Numbered from the stretch's first letter, positions 35,359 through 46,933 are shown. The stretch is DNA of 64,000 nucleotides from Beverwykella pulmonaria (GCA_001599595.1 BCHH01000001.1:1811032-1875031); one strand, 5' to 3'. Numbers and translations: made by a program. The notes: generated by a model not told the origin, from the sequence alone.

Positions 35359-36491
35359 AACTGTTCCCTTGGATAGAGTATCACCGGACAAAGAACATTA
35401 TTCGTTTGAGAAGTTTGTGTTGTGAGAAGCGGTGGTAGGAGCCTGACTGTGATGGTGGAGAGCTGGCATCATTGAGCTCGAAGGATGCCCGGAAACCTAG
35501 CCGTTTTAGGCGGGTGCTGCTACTTCACAACATCACGTGCAAGGCTCTCTCTTAACCCACACTTGATGGCCACGGTTCTTCATATCACTTATGGTGCCAG
35601 CCATTACTTTCTGAATGTAGAACACCTCGAGAAGCTGAAAATACTACATGAATAAGCAAGCAGAAACAGAATATTGAAGACAAAGGCGACCTCGATAGAA
35701 AAGTAACCACCAAGTAACGTAGGTGTAAGGCATTTTAGCTTTGTAATATTTCCAGTCTCTCAAAGAGAGCTTCGCTAGAATCAGTCGGTCACACCCTCAC
35801 GTACATAACTGGTTGTATCTATCTCTGGGAGGTCTCATATACGGGGGTCTCAAAAGGGGGAACTGCAGATACATTATACCGAATTAAGGTAAGTTGAACC
35901 CTAAGCCTCCTGCCCAGATATGCCTCCCTATCTTCATTTTGGCTTAGAAATGACAATATGGAGTGCACGATAGGAAATAAGTGCAACTTGCTCGTAGATC
36001 TAGTGACACATATGCTAGAACCCCCACAGCATGAAAGAAGCGGTTGTTCTTGCAGCAGTGAATTGAATGCTTGCAATTTCGAGCGCAAATTCAGTGATCT
36101 CGTGTCCTTGCTTTCGCTCGAATGCACAATTTGATTATAGCTCTGTTCGGTGATATTGATATCAATTTTGTGGGAGTGCCAGCGCGGTGCAGGCGCAGAG
36201 TCCAAATGTGGTCGGGGCTAAGCCAAATGGGGGCGCCCTACCTAACTCAACTTGAACCTCACCTCCTACGTTCTGCTCACGCTCTCCACGACCGAACGCA
36301 CCTTCAGCCATCAAGGCGCGCCCCACAACGCCTTTTTCCATCTCGAAGTCATCGGCATACAACTCGCGCGCCGCTCGGCTTCTTCCATGCTTGGTTTTAT
36401 ATTGTTGCGAAACCTGCACGAGGTTGGAGGCCGCCCGAAAGGCTTCGCAGCGCTGTGAGGAGTTCTGCCAAGAATCCCCACAGCGAGCGAC
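35359..36491. other. Divergent intergenic region VanZ-like / SPT7, 1.13 kb
   Basis: This should hold the promoters of both genes. The overlapping frames at 35819-36205 (minus) and 36122-36613 (plus) have no domain and are judged accidental. Nothing else was recognised. Confidence 0.4.
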
Positions 36492-39400
36492 ATGTCGCTC
36501 GCTCCATCGATACATCGCCCATCCTCGAGAGAACACCAACACTATGCACGCTTCCCCACCCAGCCGCCCAACGCGATCCACTTGCGCACCCCAAATCCGA
36601 ACCTGAGCGATGAAGCCATGTCAAACGGCTCCAACAATAACAATCTGGGGGAGGGGCCCGACGCCATGGCGGAGGAGGACCATCGGGCGGCGCTCTTCCG
36701 GGAGCACTACATCCTCACCGAAGCGCGTTTGATGGAGGCTTTGGGAGGAGGGTGCAATAATGATGCCCTGGATGCGATAGACAATGTAATGTTGTTGTCG
36801 TCCGAGGTTGCCCCGGCGGCGCATGACGCGCGCCCGGCCGTGACACCAAAGAAACCTACCAGGGCCATCGATGAGGACGATTATGGCGACGATGAAGACG
36901 GCGAGGAAGAGGACGACACGCGCACATCTCCGCTGCTCTCCAAAAGCGCCCCGAATGGCATCGCCCCGGCCGCCATCGACACGCCAAGCCTTCGGATAAC
37001 CTCCTTGTCCACCAAGTTGGGAGTCGAGCGAACAAGCACCCCGTCTTCCGAACAGACCAAATCCTCCGATGATGTGCGCAAACGGCTACAACAGGACAAG
37101 AAGGCTGCCGAAGACGCGGCGAAGCGTAGTTTCCATACTTTATTCTATACCCTAGAAAGCGATCGCGATGCGATGTTGGAGCAACAGAAATTTGACGAAC
37201 TGGATCGTCAAGTGGAGACGGAGATGTCTGGGCAATCTGCCAACGCTCCTGCTAATGGCGCACCAGTCGCTCCGGTGCAGGGTACATTGAGCACTACGAA
37301 CCTCGGGGCATCCAGTCTTACCTTGAAGCATCTTATTGCCCGCATAGATGCGCGGAGAGACATGGTCCATGCTAGTGATGCGCAACTGCGGAGTCTGATC
37401 AGCGAGGTCAGGAAGAACCGGAGTAAATGGGCCAATGAAGATCGCGTCGGCCAGGAGGAACTCTACGAGAGTATGGAGAAGGTCCTCATGGAACTTAAGG
37501 CGTGCGAACATGCGCATCCCTTTCTGCAGCGCGTCAACAAGCGAGAAGCCCCCGACTACTACACTGTCATCAAACAACCTATGGACATTGGAACAATGAT
37601 GAAAAAGCTCAAACAGCTGGGCTATAAGTCGAAGAAAGACTTCGTAGACGACCTGATGCTCATATGGTCCAATTGTTTAAAATACAATGCCGACCCTGCC
37701 CACTTCCTACGCAAGAAGGCTCTCTACATGAGGAAAGAAACAGAGAAACTGGTACCCCTGATACCTGAGATCACGATCCGCGACCGCGCAGAAGTTGAGG
37801 CCGAAGAGCGGAGAAGGGGGAACGGAGACGCCGACGTGGATGGAGCTGAAGACAGCGATGACGGTATGTTGTAACGAAACCCAGATGCCTTGCGCCACTA
37901 TGCTAACATACGTCACACCAGAAGAGCCAATTATGGCTTCCCGTGGCCGAAAAGCCCCCAGCAAAGGAGGTAAGGGTACCAGTACTGCGAGAAAAGCCCC
38001 TCCAGCAGGTCTAGAGGGCACTCCAGGACCCGATGGTAAACCTGTTATCCCATCGTTCAACAACGTTGTCTCCAATTTGAAGAATGAGTTCCTACGTGCC
38101 GACTCTGAGATGGAGGGCAGCGTTAATGGATTCTCGACACCTCCTCCTGGCACATTGACTCCCCTTGGGCCAAATGGCCATTTGCGTAATGGAGTGCACG
38201 GGAGCCAAGCAGACATCTCAGAGGCTGATGGAACTGGTGTGTCTGTCAGTGCATTCACCCTCGAAGGTGAAGATGCCGAATTGGATGACCTTGAGTATAA
38301 AACCTGGAAGCAAGTAACCAAGAAAGATCGGGCAACCATTGCTGCAGAACGCAACAGGTTATTTCGCGATGACCGACTTCAAGTTGATGAACCCGCAATT
38401 CTTCGGACCAGAGCAGGAATGAGAAGATGGCTGCGTCATCGCAAACAAGCCAGCGAAGATGACACCACAGGCGGCTCTACATCTGCTCTTGACGGTAAAG
38501 ACGGACTTCAGGCCACGGCTGGCGAGACTCTGGCCGAGGGCATTGAGGGCGAGGAAGAGCGTCAAGTCCCAGATTACTATGATCCCGTTTGCGCAATTCC
38601 AGACATCAGCGAGCGCCTGCAATGGGTTGAAGATGCGGAAGGTCACGTCATTCAACAAGTCGAGGAATACATGCGAATTGTGCCCAAGGGTCAATTCACA
38701 ATGCCTGACAGTGCACTAGCCAAAAGAATGGAGGCGAACATGCGACAAATGCAGGAGACAAGGAAGATCTGCGCGAAGATTGGCATCGTCAAACAAATGC
38801 AGATACAATCGCAGGTGAGTCAAGCTTACATATACTTTAGCTCGACACGTTGCTGACCTTGTATAGATGTACAAAAGCCAATTTCAGAAATACGATCCTC
38901 CATCGTTTATGGAGGCAGACATTGAACCCATTGTCGTTTCTGAGGACGGTCCCATCATGTCTCCTTATGTCTGTCGTGCTGCTATGCAACGCAGTGTCGG
39001 CAAGATATTTTATCATGCTGGGTTCGAAGAGTTCCAGCCTTCAGCTCTTGAAGCCATCACGGACATCGCTGGCCAATTTTTTCAGAAACTTGTCGCAAGC
39101 TTAGGAGTCTACCAAGAAACGCCCAAAATGAAGTCCGATACACCTGTGCCAGTCGAAAATGGCGCAATGACACACTGGGTGCCGCGCTTCACTCGAGAAG
39201 AGGCTCTTCTTCATGCATTGCACGCCAATGGTGTTGACTTGGAGTCGCTAGACACGTACGTGAAAGATGACGTTGAGCGACTTAGCACCAAGCTTTCAGC
39301 AATGCATGATCGGATGCGGGCTCACTATGCTGATCTGCTTCGCCCCGCTCTTGACAGTACCGCCGGTGCAGACGGTGCAGGCGCCTTTAATGATGGCAGC

Positions 39401-40077
39401 GAGCAATTCGTGGGTGGTGACTTTGCAGAGGATATCGGGGAAGACTTCTTTGGCTTCCGAGAATTGGGTCTCGACAAGGAATTCGGCGTGTCTTTCAGTG
39501 TTCCGTTGCACCTGCTACAGAACAGGATGCACAGCGCCTACGCTGCTCAGAACACTAAGTATGCAATCCTTCTGCCTTCTTCACGAAATCTGCTAACATC
39601 AATAGCAACGTTACTGCTACCGGGGTGCTCATGGAAGAGCCACCGAAGTTCGAGCCTGTCACTATTCACAATATCACCAACGAGATTGGTCTGGTGCAAG
39701 AGTGGTTTCTCTCCAAGCTGCATGACAACAATGACGAAAATCTTGTGGAGGATGATGATCTCCCGCCTAAGCAGCGGTTCCCTAAGCCACGCCTTCCTCC
39801 GACTGGTAAAATCTCAAGTCCTCGCAAGCGCCCATTGAGAGAGCAGCAACAAATGGCGCGGAAGAAGCGAAAGCTAGATGAAGAAAAAGAGGACAACGGT
39901 GGCAATGACAACGCATCTGGCATCAACGGTGGAATGGTAAAAGGCCTAGGAAAACCTGTCGGCAAGTTGAAGCTCGAAATGCCTTCTCAGAAGGAGAACC
40001 AGAATGTTCCGGAGCCTGAAAAGGATGATGGCAGCGCTGTCGGTATGATCAGCCCCGAGAGTATTCAAGCCTCTTGA
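36492..40077 (+). CDS. SPT7: SAGA complex subunit Spt7 (bromodomain and histone fold)
   Basis: A scaffold subunit of the SAGA coactivator. There are four exons, 36492-37863, 37922-38814, 38867-39558 and 39606-40077 (1142 aa). The bromodomain lies at about 331-423 ([20 protein letters not shown], then [20 protein letters not shown]), with the acetyl-lysine-binding Asn in CLKYNAD. A middle conserved part includes [15 protein letters not shown] and [14 protein letters not shown] Bromo_TP-type histone fold at about 789-836 ([20 protein letters not shown], then [16 protein letters not shown]) is the Taf10-partner fold. The C-terminus is basic and Lys/Arg-rich. Start: the first ATG (36492) is used, but 36618 and 36666 ([15 protein letters not shown]) are also possible because conservation begins only after them. 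Confidence 0.93.
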
Positions 40078-41341
40078 TTCAGGGTACAGCGCGTTCGATG
40101 AGTAGGATTCTCCGTCAAGTTCATCACATCTCGATATCTTTCATCTCAGCGTAGAGCGCTAGGGAAACTTTTAGGGGACCTCCTGATGAAACTTCTCTTC
40201 TTCACATTCGTTCTTGGACGTCTGGGTACTGCGCTTCTCATGCATTCTGGATAAGCCTTATAATGTCTCTTTGTTTAATCGCTCATCATCACTTTATATT
40301 TCTTACTTGGCGGAGTTTGTACTTACGATATGGGACGGGTGGAGATTCCATTCCGGCAGGATTCGGGCGCTCATGGCGTTCATCACATTCACACTTTGGT
40401 GGTAAGCAGGCGGGTTGGGTTCGGTTGTATACCCATAGCCTTTGATGCTTCTCCTTACACTTTGATTGCGCGGTGGAGATTGTGGATTAGATTGGCTTTC
40501 GTGCATCTTTGTACATAGGTTCCGGACGTCCAAGGCCATTCCGACAACTCCTGTAGTGGAGTATTCGTAGTTTTTGTCAATAACAATTATTAGTGTCAAT
40601 GACTGCGCTGCAAGCTCTCGGTAATTGTCGGTGGGTTCGAACATACCAGGTGACGTAAAAAACGAGCATGAATTGCCTATGAGGCGACTGTCTTCTGATT
40701 GCACATGTTGAGAAGCAGGAAAGTCAAACAACTCCAGCAACAGCACGAGGATGATAGGTAAAACTGGTGTCCGAATGTACTCTAATGTAAGTGCTTTGGT
40801 GGCAGATCTCTCGAGTATTTGCTAGTGGGCGAAAACGTCGAGCTCAATATTTTAACCACAAGTGAATAAAACAAAACCTTCAGGCCCGTCGTTTGGACGC
40901 CCATATCAGCAGGACCTGGAGTTCTCTGATCTGATATACGTGAGATAGCCGAGCTGAAATTAAACCTAGCGCCCGGCTCGCCCGATTTCCATTCCACTTC
41001 CCACAAAAATGACGAACGCCAATGTTCTATACAGTGAATCTTTCGGCTGAAACATTCTTGTGTGTCAGTAAGTTATGGTGCTCTTTGGGGTTAAAAGAAA
41101 CATTTTTCTCGCCATAACGTGACACGGATGGACTTTACCTTTAACCTTTCTGGCACATCTCTCCAAAACCTCTCCACCATCGCCATCACCGACTCCCCCG
41201 CGCCTCTCCCACGTGCTCAGCTAAAACCTCGCGTCTAGGCCTTCTCACTTGCGCTTTTCTTGGTTATTATCCCGGCGGAAACTCTGGATTTTTCTTTTGT
41301 TTATTTCCACATTGCTTCGCATCAGAGTCTTCTTCGCGATC
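40078..41341. other. Intergenic region, 1.26 kb
   Basis: 3' region of SPT7 and promoter of the next gene (same strand). No supported coding sequence; the frame 40303-40746 (minus) has no family signal. The 150 bp before 41342 are C/T-rich. Confidence 0.4.
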
Positions 41342-43205
41342 ATGGCTCCAAATGCACAATCAACATCTGCCGTCAACAATTCGGATCGTGCCCAAGCCGT
41401 GTTTGGCACGCTTGAATCATTCCTTCAAGTCTACGGCAGCGCAGAATATACTTTGTACAGGAAGAATATTGCCGCACCGCATCTCTCTTATGAAGAGTGG
41501 GCGTCATCGGAACACGTTCTCGGGCCCTTCCTGTATCACCTAACGCTAGATACTTGGGATGAGACAACATCTAGTGTGAGTCATTGAATTATCGATGATT
41601 CTGTTGAAGTTGAAATTGATGAGGGCAGGACGGTGAGAAACATGAGGAACCTGTCAAACCTGCCCTGTCTGGCCTACCGGAGCGAGATCCGGCAGTGACG
41701 ACAAATGGCAACGGATTGCTGCGCACCGCAGACTCGTCGACGCCAATTAGGGACGCGAAAGAAAAAGAACCTGTCACATCAGCAAAGAAGAGGCAGAGGC
41801 GGAAAAAGAAATTCCTTGTAAATTTCCTATCTACTCCGTGTTTGCACGATACTGACTAGGACAGTCCGCAGAAACCGTGGCATCAGAGGACAGTGATGAT
41901 ACTGTTGAGCCTGCGCTTGTTGCTGAAGTCGCGACTCCCTCTGCAGTAACTCCAGTTATCAACGATCGACACACATCGTTGGTGCAAAGGCACAAAAAGA
42001 CATCTCTAGTAACCTTACTCATTCAATATTTGATTATCAGGTTACTGACTATATTAGTCTGCATCAAAAATGCCACCAGATGATTTGCAAGAATCCACGC
42101 CACCTTCTAAAGGTCGTTCCAGAATTGTGAAGCTTCAGTTGGCTTCGCTCAAACGGCAAAAGAAAAAACCGCTGGCGAGTTTACTTCTACGCAATCGACA
42201 TCTATACAGTACTAATTTTGATAGTCCGAGGCACTTGAGTCGTCCGAAGAAGAGAAAGAACCTGCTGCTGTCGCTGAAGTTGTAACTCCCGCTGCTACGA
42301 TTGTTACGCCCGAGGGCTCAAACAAATCGTCAGCGTCAGCGGTGAGGCGAGGACTTCGCATCAGGACACCGGCCCAGCAGCGACCCTATTTTCACCACGC
42401 GAAATTGTTCGAAGAGGCAGAAGTTGATCCAGCTGACGAAGACACAACCAAGCCATCGCCCAAGGTAGCATCTACCAAGTTCGCCCAGGTCATCTATCCT
42501 AACGACGAAGAGGATGTCGACAACGAAATTCTGGAGGAAGAGTGTAACGTGCCCATAGAAACACCGCCTTCAAGCAACAAGAAACCAAAGGTCAAGCCCA
42601 AAGGTCGGCGTTCGAAGAAGTTTGGACTTGACAAAGACTCCGAGTTTCATGTGCTAGCGGGTATTCAGGCTGTTCAGCTCCCGAGCGACTCGAAACCAAA
42701 GAGGAAGGGAAGACCTAGGAAGTCCCTCCAGCTATCTGAAGCCTATATTCGGGACTCGTCCAACGAAGAAGAAGATGAAGCAGGAGCAGGAGCAGGAGCA
42801 GAGGTAGAGGCAGAGGCAGAGGCAGAGGCAGAGGCAGAGGCAGAGGTAGAGGAGGAGGCAGAGGCAGAGGCAGAAGAAGAGGCACAGCACAAAGTGATGG
42901 CCGCCGCAACGCCATCGCAGAAAGCCAAACGTCGTGTCAAACCAAAGAAGTCTGCTTCTATCGTGATTAGCAGTGACGAGGACGAAGACACAGATGCGCA
43001 TTTGTATCCAAGCTTATGCAACCCAGTACAGATAGAGACAACAAAGGTCCGTGACAATAGCCCAGAGTCTGACGTTCTTTCCATGTCTAGTCTGGAATGG
43101 GCTACGAGGCCTTCGAAAAAGGAGGAAACCCCACCAGCTACCACGAGCCCTGCAACAAAAACCCCAAATAAGAAGAGCGGAAGCAATGGTGTAGGAGGAA
43201 CTTGA
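41342..43205 (+). CDS. Unrecognised acidic, intrinsically disordered protein
   Basis: I do not recognise this family. There are five exons, all phase 0: 41342-41575, 41629-41817, 41865-42008, 42058-42174 and 42225-43205 (554 aa). The first 78 residues look folded (QAVFGTLESFLQVYGSAEYT then LSYEEWASSEHVLGPFLYHL). The rest is charged and disordered, with GLRIRTPAQQRPYFHHAKLF and KPKRKGRPRKS (an AT-hook-like GRP core), so a nuclear, DNA-associated role is plausible but only inferred. Exons 2, 3 and 4 each end in a Lys/Arg-rich run followed by Leu, and exons 3, 4 and 5 start with Ser, suggesting repeated exon units. The last intron (42175-42224) appears to be of GC-AG type (GCGAGT donor). A GAGGCA repeat encodes an EA run in exon 5. 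Confidence 0.65.
42781..42883 (+). repeat. GAGGCA/GGAGCA coding minisatellite
   Basis: About 100 bp of imperfect 6-bp units inside exon 5 of the preceding gene, encoding AGAGAG then an EAEAEAE run of about 25 residues with occasional Val and Glu-Glu. It explains the long antisense Leu/Pro frames on the minus strand here. Confidence 0.85.
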
Positions 43206-43762
43206 TGTAAGTAGACTAATGCATTCCTGCATATTACCATTCGCCATTTTCTCTAACTTCTCATTCCCATCGGCTTAGTACGAACCATCAAGATTTTGTA
43301 CTTCTTTGGATTATTGTCTCGATGGGAGTATAAGAACCAAACTTTCGGGAACAGTAAGGCACGGTGTTATTGCATGTCCACTCACATCTTGGTGTTATAG
43401 AAATTCAAGATATCATTTGACTATGCGAAGTAATTAGTCCAATGTTATTATAATCTGAATCCTAGATCATCTACCCTAAATCACGATTGTCAAGTGAGCT
43501 ATCATTGTTCACATGCTTGTTCTCAAGGCCAAGTTCTACTTACAGATTTTCTTTTTTGTAAATGCAGACGCGTCACGTGACCAATAAGCACGCCACCCTT
43601 CGGGAAATAGAAGTATCCCTCATACCTAGTCTTACAAGTCAAGAGTGTCATCTATTACTAAACGCGCTTCCCTATGTCTATGCATCTTGCTAGGATTGCA
43701 ACTATGTAGGTTAAAAAAAGCGTGCTGATCAGCTTTTTCGTTCGGAAGCGCAAAAGACAAAA
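43206..43762. other. Non-coding stretch before the 5S rRNA gene
   Basis: 3' UTR of the preceding gene and AT-rich spacer. On the minus strand the T-rich bases just below 43763 form the likely RNA polymerase III stop for the 5S gene. Nothing else recognised. Confidence 0.4.
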
Positions 43763-43881
43763 ACATACAACAGCAGGGATTCGCCAATGGTCACCCACTT
43801 GACTACTAGTCCGCCGGTATCATGCTTATGTAAGGCTGAGCGGACGGGAAGCCCAATTTTCATGATCCTATGGTCGTATGT
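43763..43881 (-). rRNA. 5S ribosomal RNA (dispersed single copy)
   Basis: Reading the minus strand from 43881, the RNA starts ACATACGACCATAGGATCAT and ends GCTGTTGTATGT, 119 nt. The two ends form a complete nine-pair helix I (ACAUACGAC with GUUGUAUGU). Core 5S signatures are present: CTTCCCGTCCGCTCAGCC in arm beta, GACTAGTAGTCAAGTGGGTG and GGCGAATCCCTGCTG. Helix II differs from the common fungal sequence as I remember it, but the change is matched on both sides (ATCATG with CATGAT), so the fold is kept and the gene looks functional. A T-rich tail follows (TTTTTGTCTTTTG), suitable for polymerase III termination. Isolated 5S genes away from the rDNA are normal in Pezizomycotina. Confidence 0.93.
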
Positions 43882-46099
43882 GACATGATTGCGAAATGAT
43901 TAGATATATATAGGAGCGTAGATCTGTGTTACCTGCATATATATATTTTTCTCTTTGTGCCCCATAGGCTTTAGTACTCCTCTCTCTATTCTGATCTTCA
44001 CGTTATGGACTACATCTAAGAACACCGTTGCTCCGAACTGGTTGTTTTTGTGAGATTTCTCTTCCTGAAGCAGAACACCAAATTCTCCTCCGACAACTAC
44101 AACAGTGCTTTGTAGGGCTCGCCTAGTCCTATATCGTGTATCTACATCACGCACCTTGTATTATATTGTATAACTACCTTGATTTTAATCATGTTCTCGG
44201 GACCTTGATATTAGCATTGCAATTTTTGCCGGTTTCCCATCAACTTCATCGTTCGCTCTATGACCGTACAAGCCTTCCAGCTACTTCTGATTGGACGCCG
44301 AAGTATCTCCTGGAAGAGACAGCGCTGCTTTGCATGGTTTCCTCGATCCCGTTTCCCAGTTTCTAGAATTGGTTGTTGGTGCTCCTCAACCATCCCAGGT
44401 TATCGTCCTTCCGTCCGGCTTAGGACATATCATTCACTGTGTATTTTCTATCAGGTCCCTACCATGATCTTAAAATTTACGCTGGGAGATATGGCGGTGG
44501 GTTATGGGCATTATTTGAATTTTTTATCCACGTTCTAGGTTTACTTGTGGAGCTCCTTCCCACATCGCGACTTTCCTTTTCAGCGCGTCTTCCCACCGAC
44601 GACGACCTCACATTAACAATAATCGATATGCTTACTCACCTCCAACTCTCATCTCCAGCACTTTACTTGACACAACTTGAAAGCCAGCCCCGAATAACCA
44701 ACCTCCCACCTCCTACATTCTATGATCCGACGTTGCCCATCATAACAAGGTCTCTGGAAGACATGCACGACAGCGTTCACCATCCAGAGATCCCAGAACT
44801 ACCAGCCAATAAGGAAGGAAAAGGTAACGATATCTCTTCTCCTCGCTCGTCGGATCGAACTTCAACTTCAGTAATCCGGGATCGGAGCAGGATTACTTGT
44901 TTTCCCAGTCAGGGGTTTTTCAAATTACCTATATGGCCTGGTCAGGCTACCTCTTGCTGACATGCTTGTAAATAGAACCGCGACCGCGCCTTCATCTCCT
45001 ATTGTAGCGGTAAGCTCGAAGACCTCCACTTTGTAATGTTTTGCCCTAATTGCAACCTGTCCATGGCCACCAAATAGAAGCTAGAAGAGCACTACCACTT
45101 CGCCCATGCTAAGTTTTAACGAACAGTCCGTCAAGTATCTAGCTGTGCAGGACCCCTCGTTGTCTCATGCGTCCCCATAATTACGATAAGCATCTCGCAA
45201 CTGAACGCCGAGATTTCAGAGTCTCATGGAGCGTTGATACGTGCAACAAGGTAGTGAGGGTGCATGGGAAACTGGAGATCGGAGTGCAAAAGTGTAATTA
45301 TTCTTACTGAAACCCCAAGTATGAAGAGGAGCGAAAGCAGGTGTACATAAGCTAATTGAGGAGGTGTTCCCGGTGGGAGAAGGAGGAGGACAAGGACAAG
45401 AAGGTTTGGGAAGAACGGCGGCACTAAGAATCACGGTAATGATGGAGGTGAGGACAGTGGTAAGCTGGATATGAACATCTGAGGTGGGTTCTGTCTGGTG
45501 GTAGGGAGTTTGGAGGAAGTGTCGCAATGTTTCTGGTGGATGAGGGTACACGAGAGAAGTCATCATCCTCTGGGACGATGAAGTCGGTCAGGTACTGGAT
45601 TCAGGTATTCATCAAGCGGCATGCTTCAGAGGAGCTGAGTTATGCAATTGACCTTTGGTATTATTATACTGGCCCACCATGAAATAGAGATTGCTATTTC
45701 CACACTCTGTAAGCCTACGAAATCGTGACTCATTCAATTCCATACCACGGTGTGCACCAAATTTACTGATTCTCTCTACACAGCTGACTGGTTCTGGAAT
45801 GGAGCTAAAACGATTGATATAACTTTACGGTGTCGTCTTGTAATTACCTTTTAGAGGGAGCTTTGCGTACAAATTTATTTTGGGTTGCGTATTTCCTACA
45901 TTTGAGGTTATAGTCAATAAGAGCCGCTTTGGGAGAGGCACTGCTTTTCAACATTCTGAACTCGACGTGAGTTTCTCGATATTCATAGCTTATAGATGGC
46001 GTTTCCTAATACCTCTACTTTTTCTGCTCAGGTAACAATAGATACTAATATACATTTCTTAGATATGTTTACTTCAAATAATAGTACACCTCCCTTATT
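43882..46099. other. Gene-poor 2.2 kb with a weak coding-like segment
   Basis: No recognised gene. Between about 44,295 and 44,960 on the plus strand there are overlapping stretches with protein-like composition: one frame gives FLDPVSQFLELVVGAPQPSQ, the next frame gives LWALFEFFIHVLGLLVELLP and then a Pro/Ser-rich segment. They cannot be joined into a convincing spliced model with a clear start. Either a lineage-specific gene with unusual splicing, a decayed gene, or chance. The minus-strand frame 45216-45566 is Pro/Thr/Ser-rich and equally unsupported. Confidence 0.3.
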
Positions 46100-46933
46100 T
46101 CAATACCTCTTCATCCTAATCCCTCTCAGCTTCAAAAAGTAATATGCAACGCCAAACAACGTCCCACCCAAATGCCCCGCATGGCCCGTCGTCGACTTCT
46201 GATCATTCAAATAATACCCATCGTACACCAAATACCCCACCGAGAGAGCCCAAAGCGGCACGGGGACAACACCCATAAGCAGCATCTTCACGTGAGGGTA
46301 ATTCAAAGCGGCTACGGCCCCAAGACCCATCACACACCCACTGAAGCCTAACCCGCGACTCCGATCGACTTGCCCGCGTTCAATCTTCGACATGCGATGG
46401 ACGAGGTAACCAACCGATCCAGTGAGGCCAGAGCCGATTACTAGAGTGAGAAACCGCGCTGGCCCGATCCCGGGGGTCTGCGCGACAAGCCCGCCGAGCG
46501 AGTACGCAGTAATCATGTTGAAGGCCAGATGCAAGGGATCGAAGTGCGTGAAGCATGCCGTGAGCGCCTGCCAGTATCTCCCGCCTATGAACTCGTGGAC
46601 ATTCAAGGTGAAGTTGGGGATGAATCGTACAAGGCCTTGCATGTGGCCTTCGGATGCTTGGGCTCTGATGTACATGTAGTAGCCCCAGATGCTACAGTTT
46701 ACGCCGATTAGGCCGTAGAGGATGTTCATGTTGAGCGAGGCTTGGGATGCGTAGGTGGGGCCGGCGTGGTAGTAGCGCCGCCCTAGGTTTTTGAGGAGAA
46801 GGTGGTCGGTGCTGAGGCCTAAGGAGGTGTAAGACATAGTGGGCTTGGTGGACCTTGTGGGGTGGATGGACCTGACGGGGTGAGTGGACCTGGCAAGGCG
46901 TAGTGTCCTGGCTAACCGAAGAGTTGAAGACAT
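46100..46933 (-). CDS. Rhomboid-family intramembrane serine protease, probably mitochondrial
   Basis: Rhomboids cleave transmembrane substrates within the bilayer. This is a single exon of 277 aa. The ATG at 46933 is preferred over 47053 because it starts an Arg/Ser/Thr-rich, acid-free segment (MSSTLRLARTLRLARS) suited to a mitochondrial presequence. Family features are LNMNILYGLIGVNCSIWGYY (first helix), ACFTHFDPLHLAFNMITAYS (His and Asn of the H-N region), the catalytic serine motif GFSGCVMG (residues about 190-197) and the catalytic histidine region GHAGHLGGTLFG near the C-terminus. The Ser/His pair is intact. Whether it is the Pcp1/PARL orthologue or a second mitochondrial rhomboid cannot be told by eye. 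Confidence 0.85.
   Translation of the reverse strand: MSSTLRLARTLRLARSTHPVRSIHPTRSTKPTMSYTSLGLSTDHLLLKNLGRRYYHAGPTYASQASLNMNILYGLIGVNCSIWGYYMYIRAQASEGHMQGLVRFIPNFTLNVHEFIGGRYWQALTACFTHFDPLHLAFNMITAYSLGGLVAQTPGIGPARFLTLVIGSGLTGSVGYLVHRMSKIERGQVDRSRGLGFSGCVMGLGAVAALNYPHVKMLLMGVVPVPLWALSVGYLVYDGYYLNDQKSTTGHAGHLGGTLFGVAYYFLKLRGIRMKRY
46847..46918 (-). repeat. 18-bp tandem repeat (x4) in rhomboid presequence
   Basis: Four imperfect 18-bp units, each coding six residues: RLARTL, RLARST, HPVRSI, HPTRST. Each unit contributes at least one Arg, so the repeat builds most of the predicted mitochondrial targeting peptide. Confidence 0.7.

Noticed and set aside
36162..36581. 139-codon minus-strand frame upstream of SPT7
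   Set aside because: No domain, overlaps the SPT7 start, composition like other chance frames here.
42715..43001. Minus-strand Leu/Pro repeat frames resembling membrane peptides
   Set aside because: Produced by the GAGGCA coding repeat read backwards.
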